Shown: one piece after another, positions 26,281 through 38,461 of the stretch | Numbering within the stretch: the first letter of the stretch is position 1 | How the letters are laid out: each line of letters starts with the position of its first letter | NCBI GenBank assembly: GCA_904063045.1 | Contig: CAJFCJ010000002.1 | Coordinates: forward strand, 3,219,891 to 3,283,890 | Source: Dimorphilus gyrociliatus | Lineage: Eukaryota > Annelida > Polychaeta > Dinophilidae | Direction of reading: 5' to 3' | DNA length: 64,000 nucleotides | The notes under the pieces: model-generated | What the model was told of the DNA's origin: nothing | The model's input: the letters and a program-made list of their open reading frames with translations, nothing else | The model's database searches: none | Translations under genes and position numbers: made by a program

Positions 26281-27264
26281 AAAGATTTAATTTGACCGTC
26301 ACTTATTGCATTTGAAATCTTTTGGTGATTAATTTACATAATAATTATAAATGATATTTTTTCGTATTAGTCATTTTATATAAATGTATGTTATTTACAG
26401 ATTGCAATAATTTATTTAAAAACTTCATCATTCAGTGAGAATTTTTATTGCTTTATACTTAAGTAAATTCATAAAAAGGAATTTTCGTATTATTCTATTA
26501 CTTCTATTTGTTTTATCTAGAAAAAATTTCACTATTCAATTAGAGCATTATTCAAAAAATTTGATATTAAAAGAGAAAACACTATTTTAATAACAATAGC
26601 TTAATGTTTATTTTACATCCTTAAGTATTTTATACAATGTAAACTTAAACTTCTTTTATCTTTTAAAATGAAACCTCTCTTTCTTTGTTCTCTCTGTCTT
26701 AAGTTTGTGTTGGTATATTAGATTAATACTATTTGAGATAAGATTATTCATCGTTTTGGGAAAATCGAAAAAGAAAGTTGAAAAAACATGGATTATATTT
26801 TCTACCCTAATGTGTTTTCTAGATTTCACCTTTTCACTTCTTTTACTAACTAAAGGGATATTTTTAGCTTTAAAAATTACTGAAAAAGATCTGTGTGTAA
26901 TTAGCATTACTCTTTTCATATCATATATTATTTTCATCTAGAATATCATGTATGAGAAAATTGGATATTTTGATAATATTTTCTAATTTTCCTTAAATTC
27001 AACAGCATAAAACTTTTTTTTACTTTTTTTTAAGATAATGTATCTTAATAGGTCAGAACCGTTTTGTAAAAATTCCGGTTGTATTTTACTATTATCATCC
27101 TAAGCAATATGATAGTATTTCATTAATTTACTTCCTATTTAAATTTGTGTTTTATGGAAAAGTCTCAGAAGGCCAGAGCAGTTTTGTAAAAATGCTTGTC
27201 CTGTTCGGTTTAGGATAAATTTGCATTTTTTGTAACCACAATTCTTCTGGTTATTGTATGTAAT

Positions 27265-27429
27265 CTGGCAGACTATAACTCTTAATTTTAGATACATAGC
27301 AACCGCTTTGAAATTACTTAATAGCTTATGAAATAATCTAGACTATAAAAATATTTTGGCCATGAAAAAATTCACTTGTTTAAAAGTTTTTATCCCTTGT
27401 AACAATCACTTATTATCGTGACTGTATAT
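27265..27429 (+). repeat. Copy B of the duplicated ~165-bp non-coding element
   Basis: Direct repeat of 26116-26280, about 1.15 kb downstream and just beyond the 3' end of the TRPA gene. It contains TTTTGGCCATGAAAAAATTC and ends CGTGACTGTATAT. Between the copies a shorter pair also recurs (AGTTTTGTAAAAATGC-type strings at about 27060 and 27178). No terminal inverted repeats or target duplications were seen. Confidence 0.75.
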
Positions 27430-27641
27430 TCATTTATGAGATGATGGGTGTGAGCTAGAGGTTTTTTTAATAATTCACAAATATCTCTCGAACATCTCGA
27501 AAGGTAAGCAACAAATATGCTTTTTTTCATAAAGTTATTTATATTTGTGTTCAAGTTAGTAGCATTGTTCAAATACCTGACAACAAAGAAGTACAACAAC
27601 TAAGGGGAGAAGTGTTCATATTGAATCAATACGAATATTTT

Positions 27642-30600
27642 TTAGGTGGGGCTTGAACTTCTCATTGAAAATTCTTCTGTTGATCGTTTCTTTGCTGAAG
27701 CTTCCCTTTTCCAGAAATTAATAATTGAAGTTTTCTGCCATGCAGAAGATTTTCTCCAATTCATTGAACCCCAATTATCCGAGTGCTGATCATCATCGCT
27801 ATCATCGTCTTCAACGCCATCATCTTCACTTTTAATTTCCATTTTTTGAACAACTAATCTTACTAATTCAAATTGTTTTTCAAGTGCCACTTGAAGCTTA
27901 TCAATTTTCTTTCTTTGTCTGGCAAATTCATCGAACATGTAAACCTTATGATCAACATCTGGATCATCAAGTTTTTGGTCAAAAGAATGACTCTCTTCCT
28001 CAAAATGGACAAGAGAGTTCACAAATTTAGACATCCTTCTACAGCGAATATTGGGATAATTTTTCACTTCTGTCTTGTCGACAAATTCCAAGAATCTTTG
28101 AGGTATCTTTCTCTCCAGTTCGGTAAATATATCCACTTGCATGGCCAATCTCCTCAAACGAGCATTCCTTTGCACAGATTCAATATCCCCAACGGCAAGA
28201 CCAATTAGTAAGTTCATAAGGAGAATGGCAATTAGCAAAATAAAAGCGAGGAGTATCATGAAAGACAGAGAACTAAAATGCATCGTATATGGGTCGGCGT
28301 CTACAAATGGTTTAACCCAGTTCTCAATATAATAAATATTTCCCAACATCATAACAAAAACGGATAGCATTGATAAACCAATTGTTTGATTTGTTGGCGA
28401 TTCTTCTCCACACATGAGTATGTAAAAGGCGAAGGCAAATGCAACAATCAAGATGGAGAACACAATCAGTACTTGGACTAGAGTTTTCAATATGCCCATA
28501 AACATAACGACATAAATGCCAAAAAAGTCAAAGCTGAAAAGAGAAAAAGTAATATTTTACTGTCACATCTAAATCGGTAATGCGTTCAAATATGAATATT
28601 TACCGTTGTAAGAATAGTAATAGATTCAGCCATGCGAAAAATGAGGAAACTGCCGCATATTCCCATTGCCAATGACTAGATCTAAAACATAAAGATAAGT
28701 TAGTAATAGTAAACAAGAGATAATTCAATTACATACTTTCCATTCACGAACGGAACGATAAACAACATGCTAGTTATGTAAAGCGTCCATTCAATTGCGT
28801 TCGTTAAGTCGGTAAAGTATTTAAATTTCTAAGATATAAAGCAAATAAAAATGTATTATACTATGTTTTATTGAATGTTGTAGTTATAGCAGACCTGTTG
28901 AATCATTTGCCCAAACTCTTTAATAATGTTCAAACATGAGAACACTATAATGATGTACACAAAAACTTTCTGATACGGTTCAAGCTGTTTAGAGAGTGGA
29001 ATTTGTATTTATATTGCTGTCAGTTGCGTTAGGATAAATGGTATTAGTACCTGTTCTTTTTCATGCCTTTGCCAGCGTTTAGGAAGTCCAGTTCCATTTA
29101 AGCCTTTGTCAGTATGATATCTGGGATCATAGGTTGCAATAAACGTACTAAGTGATGCTAGAAATATGAGGTAAAATATCAGATTTATTGTATGAATCCA
29201 CATGCCATATGCTTTCCATTTCATTTGCAAATAACCCTGACAAACTGAGTGAGATAAAAGATCAACTCTGTTGTATTTAACCATGATCTGCAGTGATTAG
29301 ATTAATTATTTAAATTGTTATTAATAATAATATTTGTGTTTAAGTTTACGTTTAAGGTCAGCAGGGGAGTATAAACTTTCTTCTGTTCCCTCAGCTTTCT
29401 TACAGCTTCCATGGGTAGTTGTAGGAAATCGAAACTGTAAATCCAATGAAAATCCTTATGCTTTCTATCCATGCTAGATGGCTGCCTGCATCTATCAAGA
29501 ACGATTTGGAAGACCTCTGGTAGGTGTTGAATCATTCCTACAGCAGGCCAGCAGAACTGAGAGCTACAATATTTTAGAGCCTCTCTCCAACGTTCATGTG
29601 TAACAACTGTAACAGCTGCGTCCTTATGCTCATTTAGAATAATCATATCCATGAAATGTTCACTTCTGCTGTTCTTTTTAAACGCAGCATTCCTTGTCAA
29701 TAATAGGTTAACACAAGAGGCGTGACCATTAAGGGCTGCCAAATGTAGTGGGGTATTACCATCCGAGTTTTCATCATTTGTCAAATTGCCATTCCAGTCC
29801 AAAAGTACGGATAGTGTTGCCATATATCCACTGCTTGCCGCCAAATGGGCTGGTGAATTACCAGCGAAATCTTTTTGTAAACTAGCCCCCATAGTCAAAA
29901 GAAAATCAACAACTCTGGTGTGACCACCATATGATGCCAGATGTAAAGGAGTTTGACCCGTTTCATCTAATTCATTCAAAATGTTCATGCCATTAACCAC
30001 ATTTAATAATCGTTTGCAGGAATGAAATCGACCGTATCGAGCAGCAAAGTGCAATGGAGATTGCTTCTCTCTATCTTTAACATTCAAAAATGCTCCCATA
30101 TCAATAAAGGCCGCAATTGTATTGAAATTTCCCGTTCTAGACGCATAATGGAGAGGTGTACATCCCTCAGAGTCTTGATCATTTAATAGGGACTTCACTT
30201 TTACCTTACAACACAAAAAGCACATTTTTTCAGGCCTCCCACCGTTCGTTACAATAAGATGAAGTATATTTCTCTTGTTATCATCCGTACAGAACAAATC
30301 TGCCTTTTTGTTCATAAGCATTTCCATAGCTTTCCACGCCTTCTTGGATGCGGCTAGCAATAATGGGGTCATGCCATCTTGATTTGTTTCATTAACATCA
30401 GCTCCCTTTAGTAAAAGTAAATTTTAAAAAGATTGAAATATTCCAATGTAATAACACAAAAGCTAATACCTGTTGAATGAGATATTCTATAACATCTGGT
30501 TTGTCAAAAAGTGCAGCTGTGTGTAAAGGTGTCATCATACTACTATCTTTTGACTGCAAGCTTTTAAGTTTCTTATCAGGTTGAGCTTGAAAAAGTATCT

Positions 30601-33410
30601 GTGAATGTAAGAGCGAATTTAGCATATAAGTTTATATATTTTTAAAATACCATGTCTCGATAAAATTTTTATCTATATGTTAATTAATATCTTTGTTGAA
30701 TGCCATGACGGAAAATATGAGCTTAAATCTCATTATTTCTCTCATTAGTATTGTTATCTGCTATTGTTAATGGGGATTTATCTAAAGCCAATTTTTACCT
30801 CTAGAATATTAACGGAACCTCTCGAAGCTGCGATATGAACAGCTGTCTCTCCATTAGCTTTTTTAGTATCAATGGACGCGCCAGAGGTAAGGCACATTTT
30901 CACTATAGTCTCATCCCCAGATAGAACAGCTTCGTGTAATGGAAGCTTATGCATTCTCAACGGACACGCTTGTCCTTTACTATTCATACTCGAAGCTTCG
31001 GCTGTTGATTGAAAATAGTGTACTTGTACAATTTAGTTTATGCAGTTTATAGAAAATACCTTGTTGAATCAGTCTTTGTAAAACATTCTTTGAGTTTCTC
31101 ATAGTCGCAACATGCATAGGTGTAAAACCCATACTACAGGCTTTGCACATCCCTGCTCCAGCTTCTAGCTATGAAAATGCAAACATAATTCTTTTTTGCA
31201 AACTTTTTATCATAAATTTATGTAAGCCTACGCAAAAAATATATATAACATATTTTTTATCTAAGATTGTCTTATCTCGGTTTAATGAAACAGTAAAAAC
31301 TTTTTAGAGTCATTTTTTATGATTACACAATCTGGCCACTCTTTAAAAACAAATTAATCTTTTAAGCAATGATTCATGTATGGTATACCAATAATTTAGC
31401 CGCTTCTTCGTTATCTTTAAATGCAGCTACATGAAGGGGTGTTCCTCCAGTACGTTCAGTAATAGAAGGATCAGTTCTATTACATTTTAAAAGTTCCTGA
31501 AAAAAACCGTTAAATAAACAATTGAAATGAAATTTTGTCTGATTTTCTTACACGAATAATATTAATTCTATTTTCGGTAGTAGCAATATGCAAAGCTGAT
31601 TCAATATTCTTATTGGGAATGTTAGGATCAGCTCCCAATTTAAGTAGAATGTGAACCGCTTCTCTATCATCTTCTTCTGTGGCTACAAGAAGGGCTGTGT
31701 CTCCTTTAGAATCTTTTATATCCACATCTATAATTGAATTAATGATTAAAGTTTGACGTTTTAATGTACATATAAAAAAAGTGAAATATTTTACCCAATT
31801 TATATCTTGACAATAAGTGAAGGATATCATATTGGCGATTTCTTGTTGCACAATGAATCAAAGCTTCCCCCGAATTATTTCTTGCGTTAGCCCAATCAGG
31901 TTTATTATCCAAAATTGTTTCAACTTTATTAATATTTCCATCTTCAGCTGCCTATTTTGCATAAACGGACAAAGAAAGAAACAAGAATTAAAGTGGACAA
32001 AATGAAAAAAAGACTTTTATTCTGTAAAAGATATTTGAGTTAAGTATTACTTTAAACAATTCAGTTATATTAGCGCACCGCTCGTTGAATGGTAAAATAC
32101 TTTTCTTTCGCATTCTTCCGAAGTGACGCAAAACTCTTATTGGTGCGTATTATATATCAGACATGTTGGAAAAAGTTGAATAATTCATTGGTTTCGTCGT
32201 TAATACAGGAACTTAAAAGGAATGCAAATATATGAAAAAGGAAAATACATTTATAATGAAATTCATTTCAAGCAAATGGTTATAATATTAAATGATGGAT
32301 TATGTATGTTAATGGCTTGATTGCAAAATCTAAATACGTATAATTGACATAAAAACAAGACTACGACCCATATCTTAACTTGGCTTCTAATCATTAATGA
32401 AACATTTTTATATTTATACAATTGCATCGTTACTTGACACTTTATGGAGCTTTTAAATCACTTAAATCTTTCTTCCGATATATTAACGTCTCAGATGCTT
32501 TATCTTATATATGATGTTTCAATACCATTATAGCCTTGCATTAAGATAACGAGCTACTCTTCACAAAATAATTATGATATTGCGCAAGAATAGAAAAGAC
32601 AAACCAGATGAAAGAATAGAGAATCAAATATGACAAACTTTTCTATATAGGATCGTAGGTCATAATTTAGCTGATAAAACTATTAATTTTACAACAGAAA
32701 CTTTTATTACTTCAAATAGTCACAACTACATTATTTTTTAATCGTTAAAGCAGATGGATAAATAGCTTTGCTCACGCATGATCGATTATGTAATTGAGGT
32801 AAAAGGGTCATATAAAAATACATATTAACCTTTTGTCTCTATTATGCTGTACGTATTCACGAAAAGAGGCTTTTAGCCATTCAAGTATTATTATATCAAA
32901 TATTTCACTCTTCGTATAAATAGCTAAATGACCATACTTTCAGTTATTATAAAACTTATATTTTTTTCTGTTCTATTTTCTTTAGTTGTATACTTGAAAA
33001 CAATATTATTATTCATTTATGTTATTCAATGGTGATTGAATAAGAAACATTACGAACCCCAATGGGAGACTGAAAATGTACACTTGACTATTAATGAACC
33101 AATTGATATTGGAAGCTTTCATAAACAATTTATTCCAGTATTAACAAAAGAGTCACTTTTGACATAATGTTTTCCTTTTTATCATATTCTTATGGTTCAT
33201 TATATAGTCAATAACATAATTATTCATTTACAAAAATCAAAAGTTTAAGATGTATCGTTAAAATATTCAATTAAAGAAGAATTATAAAACCTTAAATAGA
33301 GCTGAATGGTTCAGCCAAAGATCATGGCCTTCGTCTATCATTTCCATACTTGTTGGTTGTAAACATTTAACATGATTCTTATTTGAATTTCTTGTGAGCA
33401 ATTGCTGCAT
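27642..33410 (-). CDS. TRPA-family ankyrin cation channel (TRPA1-like)
   Basis: Non-selective cation channel of chemo-, thermo- or mechanosensory cells. Thirteen exons (minus): 33291-33410, 31795-31951, 31552-31727, 31389-31496, 31060-31168, 30799-31001, 30470-30598, 29350-30405, 29051-29287, 28895-28984, 28737-28828, 28604-28681, 27642-28533; phases agree, 1148 residues, a usual TRPA length. Ankyrin repeats run from about residue 35 to 620 (GFTPMHVAT, TPLHTAALFDKPDVIEYL, TPLHLASYGGHTRVVDFLL). The TRPA linker RWREALKYC and PLLTLN lead to S1. The six-helix domain ends with the pore MMLGNIYYIENW and S6 LLMNLLIGLAVGDI, followed by a coiled coil and an acidic tail (EDDGVEDDDSDDD). The filter position acidic in human TRPA1 is Asn917 here. 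The 1339-bp first intron is the gene's only long one. Confidence 0.95.
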
Positions 33411-33959
33411 CGCCGATTATGAGTGAGTTATAATCTACGCTTTGTAGGTCTGTTACTGTGATAGACGCCCTCTATCAAGCAACTGATTTAAGGTTAGAGA
33501 TATTATGATCTTCTTTAATTGGAGATTAATCTTAAGGCAAATGGAATCGTTTTTTTATTTAGGCTGATTGGAAACTTGAAACATTTTTTGTCTGGTATAT
33601 TTCTATTATTATTTTCAGCTAAGTTTAAAGATGAAGGCAAACGTACAGTTTATTATTATTTTATTATTCAGCTATTTAAAACTACCATTCAAAGCCATTT
33701 ATAAATCTTTAACCACCATTTAAAAGTGTTGCAATCTTTGCAAAAACGTTAGGGATAAAGAGAAAGAAATACATATTTTAGTAAAGCAAATATCAATATT
33801 AGTTGTTATGAATTATTTATGAAGAAGTGTGACTTCTGTTTGAGGTTTATTTATTTTTCATCCCTTTTCCCTGCAAGGGTCGTTATTAAGGTTAATGTCA
33901 AGTTTACACATAAAAAAAGAAGTAATACACGTATTATCATAATTGTTTATTTAATGTAT
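33411..33959. other. Spacer upstream of the TRPA gene
   Basis: About 550 bases containing the presumed TRPA promoter (adjacent to 33410) and the 3' end of the next minus-strand gene. The plus-strand frame at 33519-33704 has no supporting features. No clear TATA or other core element was recognised. Confidence 0.5.
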
Positions 33960-34568
33960 TTACAAATAATTATGTAAATTTTCACCATTTAAATAAATGC
34001 ATATGCATTCGGTATTTTTGCTTTCCTTCTTCTTTCCAATAGTCATACAATGATGATAGTTTGCCGACAATTTTCTTGTCTCTATAACAATTAATTGATC
34101 TAAACAATCCCAACTTGATATACTTTTATCTTTGCATAGGTAAAATTTTCTTTTATTGAAGCCTATCATTTCGTATTGAATCTTTCCGGCTTCTTTTAGT
34201 AAATTTTCGCTTGGAATTCCATTCGCATCCTTTATCTTTTTATACAACAAAGTTTTTTCGAATCTCATTAAGTCATTTACAAGATATTTAGATGCATATT
34301 GAAGGCATTTTCTGTGCATATTCCTACAATCAGTAAGATCTTTACACCTCTTCAATCTATCTTTTCCTCTAAACAAATTTAAAACCAATTCTAGATTTTC
34401 TCCATTACCTTTTATTCCTAACGATAGCTTATCTCGTCTGAAACTTTTAAGATAATCTTGCCATGGAAGAAACAGTTTACCAAAATCTCCAAAAGTCATA
34501 CTATAATTTTTCAAAGACAACGATTGTTCTAATGTTATAAAAAGAAGTAAGATTGTTACCAATTTCAT
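33960..34568 (-). CDS. Small secreted cysteine-containing protein A (unrecognised family)
   Basis: Single open frame of 202 residues beginning with a clear signal peptide (MKLVTILLLFITLEQSLSL). No known domain recognised. The mature part has cysteines at 75, 81, 88, 145, 155, 174, 188 and 190. The core CKDLTDCRNMHRKCLQYAS and the end ECICIYLNG recur in the neighbouring gene at 34956-35606, as does an aromatic-rich N-terminal stretch (PWQDYL). It is probably an extracellular protein, largely helical, stabilised by disulfides. Function unknown; a soluble ligand, venom-like or coat protein are all possible and none is supported directly. An inverted repeat CTAATC-GATTAG lies just upstream near 34583-34600. 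Confidence 0.7.
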   Translation of the reverse strand: MKLVTILLLFITLEQSLSLKNYSMTFGDFGKLFLPWQDYLKSFRRDKLSLGIKGNGENLELVLNLFRGKDRLKRCKDLTDCRNMHRKCLQYASKYLVNDLMRFEKTLLYKKIKDANGIPSENLLKEAGKIQYEMIGFNKRKFYLCKDKSISSWDCLDQLIVIETRKLSANYHHCMTIGKKKESKNTECICIYLNGENLHNYL

Positions 34569-34955
34569 TCTCTCGGTTTACTAATCTCAAGGGATTAGAG
34601 AAACTCTCACGTTATTTCCTATTTAACATAGCAGTATTTGTCTAATTCGGTTTTTTTGCTTTTGATTTATAATCCTCATAAAATAGGAATGATTTAAAAA
34701 AAATCGCCTATTAAAGTCTAATTCAATACATCTGTTCAAAGTTCTATTATACTTTAACAAACAAGTATCATAAAATATTAGCATATTCTTTCACAAATAT
34801 TATAGTTCTCAGTACTTTCTTATCGGGTACTGATAACAGTAAAATTTGCCTCAGTAAATGTATAAATATTGTCTATATGGTATCATTTGTTTTGAGAATG
34901 TGTAATTATTTAGAAGTTTATTCAAATTTTACAGAGTTTTCATATTCACATCAAT

Positions 34956-35606
34956 TTAACCATCAATACAGATACAGAGATCATCATTGGTAAGAATTTT
35001 AAGACATCTTATGTATTTTTGTTGTATTATTCTTATATAGATCAAAGCCTTATTCAAAAATTGATTTATACCTAAATTGCCGACATTTTTAAAATTCAAA
35101 TTTTTAGGATAGTACATTGTCGTTGAGTCGATATTGAATTCTGTTATATACTTCATTATTTCCTTTTCATTTTTAGCTTTTTTAATATTATTAAAGACAT
35201 TTTCTAAGGTGTATTCCTCGTTGATAAACATTCGAAGAGAGTACTGAGCACATCTAATATGCCTTAAATTACAATTAATTCGTTGATCTCCTTTACAGAT
35301 AGTTTCATTCCGACTCTGGAATAATTTTATAAAAAAACCAATATTCTCTAAATCTAGAGAATTTATTTTCTTCCTCTCAATAAAATCAGACCAGGTCATT
35401 AAGTCCTTTAAAAATTCTTCATAACCTATTGTTTCATTAAGATTTACAGTATTTTTCAAGCTACTCTTCACCTTCTTGAATCCATAGCCTTGATAAACAA
35501 AAGAGTAAGAAATCAGTTTATCAATTGAACATAAAAAAAGAAAAAAATAGAGAAACTTACTTAACGAGATGAGATTAAGAATAAAAAACACCTGTTTTCC
35601 ATGCAT
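34956..35606 (-). CDS. Small secreted cysteine-containing protein B, paralogue of A
   Basis: Best model has two exons (minus): 35561-35606 and 34956-35488, joined in phase 1 across a 72-bp intron with a strong GTAAGT donor, giving 192 residues. The unspliced frame is also open, but splicing restores a compact signal peptide (MHGKQVFFILNLISLS) and the length of the neighbour. Cysteine pattern CKGDQRINCNLRHIRCAQYS (C-x7-C-x6-C) and a C-terminal C-x9-C-x-C (DLCICIDG) parallel protein A, which has one additional Cys pair (145, 155). Same strand, about 390 bases apart: a tandem duplicate that has diverged strongly. Family unrecognised. Confidence 0.7.
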   Translation of the reverse strand: MHGKQVFFILNLISLSKFLYFFLFLCSIDKLISYSFVYQGYGFKKVKSSLKNTVNLNETIGYEEFLKDLMTWSDFIERKKINSLDLENIGFFIKLFQSRNETICKGDQRINCNLRHIRCAQYSLRMFINEEYTLENVFNNIKKAKNEKEIMKYITEFNIDSTTMYYPKNLNFKNVGNLGINQFLNKALIYIRIIQQKYIRCLKILTNDDLCICIDG

Positions 35607-35895
35607 GATATTGTCAAACATTTAGTTGTATTCTCTCAAAATTTTACTATAAAAGTGAACTAAATCATAAAAGAGTATAAACTTGATATGATATATGGAA
35701 AATGAAACAAAAAGAGTATACAAGATCTTAATTTATTGCAATATTTACTCTTTTACTTCTTTTTATTTATGCTCAAATTGAAAGAATGAAATTAATTGGT
35801 ATTTAATAAAAAGAAATGAAATCATTAGATTAAGCACATGTAGAATATAGTTTACTCTAGGTTTATTAATGTAAGTAAGGTAAGTAGACGCTGTT

Positions 35896-36954
35896 TCAAT
35901 CTTCTACTGCTTCGCCCCATGTACTTAACACAACACATGCTCCAATTAAAACAGCAGCGTGGCTTATTTCGGCTTGTGGCATGTCTAAAATTATTTAAAC
36001 TTTTTACCTGTTCTATATTTTAATTAAGTAAACCCACAGCGTATAACAACACCATTTCGCATATTTTTTGGTCCTAGTAGATTTACTTTTCCCGTTATCT
36101 TATTGATCTTAGTCAATTTTATCTGTAATATAGCCGACATTCAGAGAAAATCTAATATGTTTAGTATATTTAAAGTATTGTAGATGCTCTGGTCTTACGT
36201 CATACGAAATTGGCTTCAAATTCCTATTACAATAACAGGAAAAGAGAGAATTCTCAAAATTTGCTGTTATTGTATACAAGGAAGTTCCAGAAAAATCCAA
36301 AACAGTAAACATATGCTCAGGTCTATTGGAGATTTCAATTTAAACAAAGTTATGATATGAATAAATTAATAAAATATATTTTTAAAATACCTTGGTAAAA
36401 TATATCCGATAGTATTGCCATCTGGAGCCTGAATAATTACACTATCATATACAGATTTTCTTGTTCTTGACGGTTTAATGACCATTGGGTCATGACAATT
36501 GAACTTTCTGACAAGATACTGATAGCTTTCTCTTCTGGCTAGATGATCTCTAGTTGTAGGATCTCGGACTATAAGATAACATATTAATTAACAAACAATA
36601 TATACTAAAGTTGAACTAAAGAGTTAAGAACTTACGTTGAATGCCACAAAATAACTCGTTTCCTTCAGCATGTCTCACTTTAAACTTGACTAATCGAGAT
36701 TTAGCTGTTGTATAATGGTAAATTTTAAATTATTACCTTTTACACATATATTTGAAAGTATTAATCAATTATGCTATACTAAGCTAACCGGCTTCTCTTT
36801 CAATATCGATTATGACACTCCCCGTATTTGCTAACTGAAATATACCCTTCGATAATTGCTTCTCCATAGTTTGTTGCTGTCTCAAAACGTTTTGAAAAGC
36901 AGTTGTTTCTGTAGTTTTGCTACTGTCATTCCAAAATTCAGCTAATGCATCCAT
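35896..36954 (-). CDS. Divergent phospholipid-scramblase-like (tubby-superfamily fold) protein
   Basis: Six exons (minus): 36789-36954, 36636-36704, 36391-36568, 36199-36322, 36038-36122, 35896-35984, phases consistent, 236 residues. Similarity to the PLSCR family is seen in order: VIIQAPDGNTIGYILPRP (scramblases: Q-A-P-x-G-x-x-IGY), FTVLDFSGTSLYTI, PISYDIKLTKINKITGKVN, and a C-terminal AAVLIGACVVL helix matching the single membrane-inserting helix at the end of scramblases. The usual Cys-rich palmitoylation cluster is reduced to CYC, and the acidic calcium-binding loop before the helix is not recognisable. PLSCRs are proposed to move lipids between leaflets in response to calcium; this member may not respond to calcium. 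The last donor (GTGGGT at 36037) was chosen because it gives the right length. Confidence 0.75.
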
Positions 36955-38461
36955 ATCTGAGAAACTTCTAAATTGTTCTATCTATTTTAGACTGTGCCTT
37001 ATCTAAAAAATTAGAAGAAAGGGAAAAATTCTACTAATTTTCATACCCCTTATCTCTGTTGTCGTGTGCAAAGTAGCAACTTTTGATTAGAATAGTATAT
37101 AGTATATGAGTTTGGTTAATTAATAAGTTTTTATTTGAGAAATTATAGAGTAAGGGTGATATTGTAGAATTTTTATATGAAGAATGAATAACGATTCATA
37201 TGGGAAAATTGGTGGATTTAAGGTGAAAAAGTATGGAGATAGTCGTCTAAATAAAAATTTTATGGTATGTTTTTTATTAGCCAATAAAACGGTCCTATCG
37301 GCATATTTCTAATACTCTTTATACATTTTAATAATTCAAATGTTAAGAAAATCCATTTACTTGTCAATTACATCTAATACCCTAGATGTTATGTTTATGC
37401 GTGACGTAATATCTGGAAAGTATGATATGTTGCGAAATATGTACTCTACTTTAACAAATAGGTATAATGTATACAAATAAAATAACGATTAAATATTAAT
37501 AGGGTTTTTTCTTTTCTTGAATCCTAAAGAACGTAACGAATAAACGAAAACATGTATTTTAGACTCATCATAATATACAATAATAAACCAGGTTTTTATA
37601 AGGTTTTTGAAAGAAGCAAAGACGCTTGAAAGTTTCTTTTCTATCGCAAAACGTTCAAGAATTATGCAATATAAAATATTGATGGCCTTTCGTTCGAAAT
37701 GAGTATTCATTAAGCCACTGCAGTTTTCATATTTCTAAAGAATTGTACTTTGATATAAATATGATGAAAATGCCATCTATTGGATTATTTTTGTACAAAA
37801 TATCATCTATATATATGATAGTGAATGTATATCGTAGTATATATCAGAATTTGTCAGTAAGAGGGTGTTTGAAAACTGTTATATGGCATGCAAAATTTCA
37901 TCATTAAATATTCAAATATGAAAAATTGTACTTGGAGAAAAATAATAGGTTTATTCTAAAGAGTGTCAAGTGTAAATAGGGTTTATTCTCTCCTATTCTC
38001 TATATAGATTAGAGTGTTGACTTAACAAAAAACCCATTCAAGGTGACATGTTTCGTATGGATTTGTTAAAGAAAACATATTTCTCTTTAGTATAAACTGA
38101 CATATAGAATTTCTTTACTCTGCATGACTATCTCGCCTAACACAATATGTAATTGTATTAATAGTTTCTTCTCTTTTCTCTTTCTTTTTTAATAAATTTC
38201 AACCAAAAAGGAAAACTTTTTCATGTACAAAATTTCATATCATTTGACTATTTCATTCTTCCTATAAGAGTTGCGTTTTTTATGTCAAATCAAGAAAATT
38301 ATTCCTTGAAGTATTTAAAAAATTAAAGTTTTCTACTTAATACTGAACTTTCCATTTAAAAAGTAAGAATCTCTTCATTAAAATGAGATGTTTGTTCTCT
38401 GTCTTTCTCTCTCTCACACACACACATGAACAAACACAACTTTTTCCTCTTTTCATTCTTC
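36955..38461. other. Intergenic, no supported gene
   Basis: About 1.5 kb of AT-rich DNA holding the scramblase-like promoter side and the 3' end of the next gene. The minus-strand frame 37489-37710 has no recognised features. A short CA run lies at 38413-38425. Confidence 0.55.

Noticed and set aside
26656-26941. Overlapping open frames on both strands (93 and 78 codons)
   Set aside because: They mirror each other across the same AT-rich stretch. The hydrophobic plus-strand product looks like a composition effect.
27873-28332. Two plus-strand open frames
   Set aside because: Both are antisense shadows of the last TRPA exon.
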